Part shown: positions 60,466 to 64,000 of the stretch, one piece after another
Layout: each line of letters begins with the position of its first letter
How positions within the stretch are numbered: the first letter of the stretch is position 1
Made by a program: the position numbers and the translations under genes
The notes under the pieces: model-generated
Databases searched by the model: none
Told to the model about the DNA's origin: nothing
What the model saw: only the letters and a program-made list of their open reading frames with translations
Assembly: GCA_965219175.1 (NCBI GenBank)
Contig: CBDCNI010000001.1
Coordinates: 434,001 to 498,000, forward strand
DNA length: 64,000 nt
Reading direction: 5' to 3'
Source: JBBPZK01 sp965219175
GTDB lineage: Bacteria; Actinomycetota; Rubrobacteria; Rubrobacterales; Rubrobacteraceae

Positions 60466-61500
60466 ATGAGAGACCATAGAGCCGGAAGGAGATCCGGGTC
60501 GCGGGCCGAGCGTCGGGCGGAGCGGCAAGCCGAACGACGGGACGAGCGGTGGATCAAACGCGAAGCCGAGTCCGGCGCCGAGCCGGAGACCGACCGCGAG
60601 ACCGGGCGGCAGTCCGGGCGGCAAGCGGAGCGTCGGGACGAACGTCGGGACGAACGTCGGGACGAGCAGCAAGCCAGGCGGCGGTTCAAGAGCAGGAAGA
60701 TTCGTTGGAAGTACAGGTTCCGGCGGCTGGCGGTGTTGTTGGTGGTATTGCCGGTCTTGCTGTTGTTCCTGTATATGTTCGTTCCGTGGACGCAGCGGGT
60801 CGTGTTGCTCGGGAGCGACCAGCGGGCCACCGAGGCTTCGCGATCCGACACGATCATGATCGCCGCTGAAGGCGACGCCTCGGGGGTGCTCTCGGTGCCT
60901 CGGGACTCAAGGGTGAAGATCCCCGGCCACGGCGAGGACAAGATCAACTCAGCCTACGCTTACGGCGGCCCGGACCTGACGGTAAAGACCCTCGAAGACT
61001 TCACCGGCCTCCACATAAACAACTACATCGTCATAAAGTTCCACGCGGTCGAGGACATAGTGAACGCCCTCGGAGGCGTCACCATAGACGTGAAAGAGCC
61101 GGTAAAGCTCGGCCTGGAAGACGGACGTGTCTTCAACATTAAGCCCGGCCGGCAAGTCCTGAACGGGGGACAGGCGATCGCCTTCGTCCGCTTCAGGGGC
61201 GATCCTCGGGCGGACATCGGACGCATCGGTCGCCAGCAGCAGTTCATGGCCGCGCTCCGGCACGAAGCCCTCTCACCCGGCAACCTGCCCCGGCTCCCGG
61301 CGGTTATCCGGGCCGTCCTAAAGAACACAGACACGAACATGAACCCGCTGGAGGTCGCCCGCTTCGTGATGTGGATGGAAATTTCCGGCAAGAGCGAGGT
61401 CAAGACTTATCCAGGTGTTGGGAAGTACATAGAAGGTGTTTCTTATTGGCTTCCCGACAAAAAAGCGGGCGAGAAAATGATCGAAGAGACCATAAAGTAA
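60466..61500 (+). CDS. LytR-CpsA-Psr (LCP) family glycopolymer ligase
   Basis: 344 residues from ATG 60466 (GTG 60460 is an alternative). An unusual cytoplasmic tail of about 80 residues is built of Arg/Glu/Asp-rich near-repeats (RAERRAERQAERRDER, RDERRDERRDEQQ). One membrane helix follows (LAVLLVVLPVLLLFLYMFV), then the extracytoplasmic LCP domain: LLGSDQRATEASRSDTIMI, SVPRDSRVKIPGHGEDKINS and VKTLEDFTGLHINNYIVI, with the Arg/Asp residues that bind the lipid pyrophosphate. LCP enzymes move undecaprenyl-linked polymers onto peptidoglycan, so it could attach the polysaccharide made by region 1 (inference). Confidence 0.92.
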   Translation: MRDHRAGRRSGSRAERRAERQAERRDERWIKREAESGAEPETDRETGRQSGRQAERRDERRDERRDEQQARRRFKSRKIRWKYRFRRLAVLLVVLPVLLLFLYMFVPWTQRVVLLGSDQRATEASRSDTIMIAAEGDASGVLSVPRDSRVKIPGHGEDKINSAYAYGGPDLTVKTLEDFTGLHINNYIVIKFHAVEDIVNALGGVTIDVKEPVKLGLEDGRVFNIKPGRQVLNGGQAIAFVRFRGDPRADIGRIGRQQQFMAALRHEALSPGNLPRLPAVIRAVLKNTDTNMNPLEVARFVMWMEISGKSEVKTYPGVGKYIEGVSYWLPDKKAGEKMIEETIK

Positions 61501-61536
61501 CGGCTCTGGAGGGCTCTACCAGCGAGCGTACATTCT

Positions 61537-62370
61537 TTAGATCTTCGATGCCACCAGGATGTCCTGGTAGTCCGCACCGCCTCTTCTTCCGCTCCAGGAA
61601 CCGTAGCGCACGGGTTCTTCGATCCTCAAATCGTATCGTTTATAGAGGCTGTATACATAGGGCTCGTCGTAGGCTACAGCGTTCTCGGGCGTATCCTTGT
61701 CTTTGATCCGGTACGAACCGAGGTTGTGGTCGAAGCTGATGGTATTTTGTTCTTCTCCGATCAGGCGCAGAGATTCATCGTTGAGTAGAAAGAAGGTGAC
61801 GAAGCACCTTCCGCCGGGTTTCAAGACACGTCTTATCTCGCTGAGATAGTTGTTGACTTCCTCGGGAAGCAGGTGGGTGAAAACGGAGGTGAGTATCACG
61901 AAATCGAATGAGGCATCTTCGTATGGGAATTCGTACTCCGAAGCGTCAACCTTGCCCCAAGGATTGTATTCTTTGTTTTGAATGTCGGCCACCTGGAAAC
62001 GGAAATTCGGGAACCGCGGGGCGATGTTACGCTTGCACCACTCTATCTCCTTCGGGACTATATCGAAGCCTTCGTAAGAACCGTCCGGGCTCAGGTAACG
62101 GGTCAACGGCGCAGCCATCCGCCCGACCCCGCAACCGACGTCGAGTACCCGATCATCAGGCCGAAGACCGCCGAACTTAACGAAGTGGGCCAGCGACCTC
62201 TCGCCGATCTTCCTGAAGTCTCCGCCGCCGACGTGGGCGATACCCCTGGGAGGGACGAGAGGGTCGCGCCGACCCCGAAAGTAGTCCAGAACATCGGCGG
62301 GGAAATAGTAAACCCTACGTCCCGCCGGCTGAAGACGCTTCGGCACCAGTCTTTTCAGTGTTTCTCTCAC
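61537..62370 (-). CDS. SAM-dependent methyltransferase (class I)
   Basis: 277 residues from GTG 62370. Motif I is VLDVGCGVGRMAAPL, followed by YEGFDIVPKEIEWCK (motif II acidic Asp) and FDFVILTSVFTHLLPEEVN, then LKPGGRCFVTFFLL (post-motif III), a methyltransferase type 11/12 fold. The N-terminal basic region and HVGGGDFRKIGE are shared with surface-glycan methyltransferases. The substrate may be a sugar or a lipid-linked glycan (inference). It is convergent with the LCP gene. Confidence 0.85.
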   Translation of the reverse strand: MRETLKRLVPKRLQPAGRRVYYFPADVLDYFRGRRDPLVPPRGIAHVGGGDFRKIGERSLAHFVKFGGLRPDDRVLDVGCGVGRMAAPLTRYLSPDGSYEGFDIVPKEIEWCKRNIAPRFPNFRFQVADIQNKEYNPWGKVDASEYEFPYEDASFDFVILTSVFTHLLPEEVNNYLSEIRRVLKPGGRCFVTFFLLNDESLRLIGEEQNTISFDHNLGSYRIKDKDTPENAVAYDEPYVYSLYKRYDLRIEEPVRYGSWSGRRGGADYQDILVASKI

Positions 62371-62428
62371 GATGCACCTAAACTAGCTCTATTAGAGTTC
62401 GGGGTCAAGGTGATGAGTTCGGGAGATG

Positions 62429-62788
62429 CTAACCTCCGGGATGGGTGCGTGGGCCGACGTTGCCCTCGCCTTGCAGATACTTTCGTCTGTCGACGGCGTC
62501 CATCACCCCGCCGGAGAGCGCAATATAAAGGTATATAACCCCTGAAACCCCCAACCACAAGGCTAGCGTCGCGCCTACCGCCAAGCCCGCCACCAGGCGC
62601 GCAGCGGAAGTAGGGCCGGGAAACAAGTTTGGCGCGAAAGAGAGGATGATCGGCCCCAGAATCAGCGGCCACACTCTGGGAGCGGCGAACTTCAACACCT
62701 CTATCATCGCCCACCACGCCGCCTCGCGATGACTCAAGAAGCGGCGTGGGGCGCCCGCTTCGTTGGTCTTATAGATCCACTGTTGCAT
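62429..62788 (-). CDS. Hypothetical membrane protein
   Basis: 119 residues, start ATG 62788 with AGGTGAG upstream. Two or three hydrophobic helices (RVWPLILGPIILSFAP, LVAGLAVGATLALWLGVSG, IYLYIALSGG). No known family. It precedes the methyltransferase on the same strand by 58 bases. Confidence 0.6.
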   Translation of the reverse strand: MQQWIYKTNEAGAPRRFLSHREAAWWAMIEVLKFAAPRVWPLILGPIILSFAPNLFPGPTSAARLVAGLAVGATLALWLGVSGVIYLYIALSGGVMDAVDRRKYLQGEGNVGPRTHPGG

Positions 62789-62877
62789 CTCACCTCACAT
62801 GCTAACCCGGTTGGTTCTTTCGCGTCTTCTCATGCTGACGGCTGGAGCGTATGCTTCCCGAACGGGGTGGATCAGGA

Positions 62878-63549
62878 TCAGGCGGCTTGCTCTCGCGCCA
62901 GTTCGCTCTGGCGGGAGATGAGGCGGTTTAGCCAGGCGAGGGCGTCGCCGGATTCGTCTAGCGTCCGCTCTGCGTTGACGTACCAGTTTAGCGCCTCGCG
63001 GCTGTTGCCCAGGCGGCGGTTTAGCTCCCCAACTAGGTAGGCGGTCACCGAAAGCTCACGGCCGTAGAGGCCGTCTTCCTGTAGAGAGCGCATGAAGTGG
63101 CGGACGGCCCGGAGCTGGAAGGTGCTCTCGAAGGGTTGCTCGTGCTCCTTGCGGCACACCCACGAGGCGCGCAGGCACAGGTCCCCGAGGTCGCGCGCCC
63201 GGAGGCCTCGTTCTTTGCCACAGAGTACGGCGGCGTGGAAGGCGAGCCACGGCGGCGGGTTCTCCCGGAAGACTTTCAACAGGCCGTCTTCGCGCAGGCG
63301 CTCTTCTATATCCGAACGTTCATCGGAGGTCAGGTCGAGGTTGTCGAACTCTTCAGCGGCGGCGAAAGAGCACGCCGGACACATCGTTACGCCGTGCCGG
63401 ATGCGGCGCGAGCCGTCGGAGGCTCGTCCGGGGAACTTGGGACAGAGGTCCGGCTCCCGTCCGACCGTCACGTAAGTCCCGATAGTGGGAATCTGGAACA
63501 CGTAAGCGCAGATCGGACACCGCGCGTAAGACTTTCTAGGCTTCCCCAC
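62878..63549 (-). CDS. DUF2225 family protein
   Basis: 223 residues from GTG 63549 behind GGGAG. Two zinc-ribbon-like pairs (ARCPICAYVF and TMCPACSFAAA) and an N-terminal RIRHG block are the DUF2225 signature. The C-terminal part is a TPR-like helical region (LVGELNRRLGNSREALNWYVNAE). Function unknown; probably cytoplasmic. Confidence 0.85.
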   Translation of the reverse strand: MGKPRKSYARCPICAYVFQIPTIGTYVTVGREPDLCPKFPGRASDGSRRIRHGVTMCPACSFAAAEEFDNLDLTSDERSDIEERLREDGLLKVFRENPPPWLAFHAAVLCGKERGLRARDLGDLCLRASWVCRKEHEQPFESTFQLRAVRHFMRSLQEDGLYGRELSVTAYLVGELNRRLGNSREALNWYVNAERTLDESGDALAWLNRLISRQSELAREQAA

Positions 63550-63652
63550 GCGCAGCTCCCGCCTCTCGTGGAGATAAAAACCGTGCGCTCTCGATGCTCA
63601 AAGTAGCTTGGATTCTACCATAGCGCTCCCACCCATCGGTATAATATTCTCC

Positions 63653-63862
63653 ATGAACCTTTCGAGCGAACCGCACAAGAGCGAGGCCGAGGTCGCCCTG
63701 GATCTAATGCGTCTCGTCCTAGATCAGGCCGGGAGCCGCCGCCTCTCACCGACCCGGACCCTCGCCCTCTACCACCTCTGCAAGGAAGCCGTAGCCTACT
63801 CCCCCGAAGGCTCCGTCACCGCCGACTACCTCGAAGACGGACTCAAAAAGCTCCTCCAGTAG
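63653..63862 (+). CDS. Small hypothetical protein
   Basis: 69 residues from ATG 63653; a longer frame upstream begins inside the promoter region of the divergent gene. Helical, with SEAEVALDLMRLVLDQAG and TLALYHLCKEAVAYSPEG. No family recognised. Divergent from the DUF2225 gene with about 100 bases between starts. Confidence 0.5.
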   Translation: MNLSSEPHKSEAEVALDLMRLVLDQAGSRRLSPTRTLALYHLCKEAVAYSPEGSVTADYLEDGLKKLLQ

Positions 63863-64000
63863 ATCTTTTGATCCCGGAAAGCTTTGCGTAACAGGCCGTT
63901 ACTCTATATGATCCGGGGTTAGTAGAATCGGCCTGCGCAAGAGAGGGCCGAGCGTAGTCGTTGCATGCGGTTATTACCCCGGTAGGGAGAGCATATATAT

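Noticed and set aside
1..64000. CRISPR array, tRNA, rRNA, prophage or integrase
   Set aside because: I looked for regular direct repeats with unique spacers, cloverleaf sequences and phage genes and saw none.

Overview
The window looks like chromosomal DNA of a high-GC actinobacterium, most likely Rubrobacter or a close relative. That assignment is inference. It rests on the GC-rich codon use, the many GTG and TTG starts behind good ribosome binding sites, and the mix of families (LPXTG protein, OFA-family transporter, DUF2225, WhiG/FliA-type sigma factor, selenoprotein formate dehydrogenase). I see no rRNA, tRNA, CRISPR array, prophage or plasmid origin.

Region 1 (about 1-32.6 kb) is a large surface-polysaccharide locus of the Wzx/Wzy type. 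It holds an initiating polyprenyl-phosphate sugar transferase, five glycosyltransferases (two GT2, three GT4-like), two flippases, two O-antigen polymerase/ligase-like membrane proteins, a UDP-sugar dehydrogenase, an epimerase/dehydratase, a PIG-L deacetylase, a sulfotransferase, an LMW protein tyrosine phosphatase, an APH-like kinase and a nucleotidyltransferase/thymidylate-kinase-like fusion. Mixed in are exported proteins: an LPXTG protein, a PD40/RTX protein, a PQQ-type sugar dehydrogenase with a PKD domain, a fibronectin-III protein and a purple-acid-phosphatase-like enzyme. The trio polymerase + GH5-like protein + flippase occurs twice, so the locus looks like two merged or duplicated export modules. 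The two GH5-like proteins appear to be circular permutations of the GH5 barrel: the nucleophile-bearing strand 7 and strand 8 come first and the chain ends just after strand 6. Short TAGCACTTT-like elements recur in the intergenic DNA of this locus and at a few sites elsewhere.

Region 2 (32.6-38 kb) is ordinary housekeeping and accessory content: two hydrolases, a DMT transporter, an atypical voltage-gated-like channel, a cysteine hydrolase, OsmC and a GNAT acetyltransferase.

Region 3 (38-51.6 kb) is a C1 and organic-acid island: an acetate-type (GPR1/FUN34/YaaH) transporter, an OFA-family (oxalate/formate) transporter, FdhD, a DUF3311 + SSS symporter pair, a glutathione-independent formaldehyde dehydrogenase, and a divergent formate dehydrogenase operon. 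The catalytic subunit is read through an in-frame UGA as selenocysteine, with a SECIS hairpin just downstream. An HNH endonuclease gene sits inside this operon, translationally coupled to the NrfD membrane subunit. A plausible flow is formaldehyde to formate to CO2 with electrons passed to the quinone pool.

Region 4 (51.6-64 kb) holds a tandem-GNAT protein, cupin, PhoD-like phosphatase, a frameshifted lipoprotein gene, ClpS, a sigma factor, a type IV pilin, a decayed IS630 element, an LCP-family ligase, a methyltransferase and small hypothetical genes.
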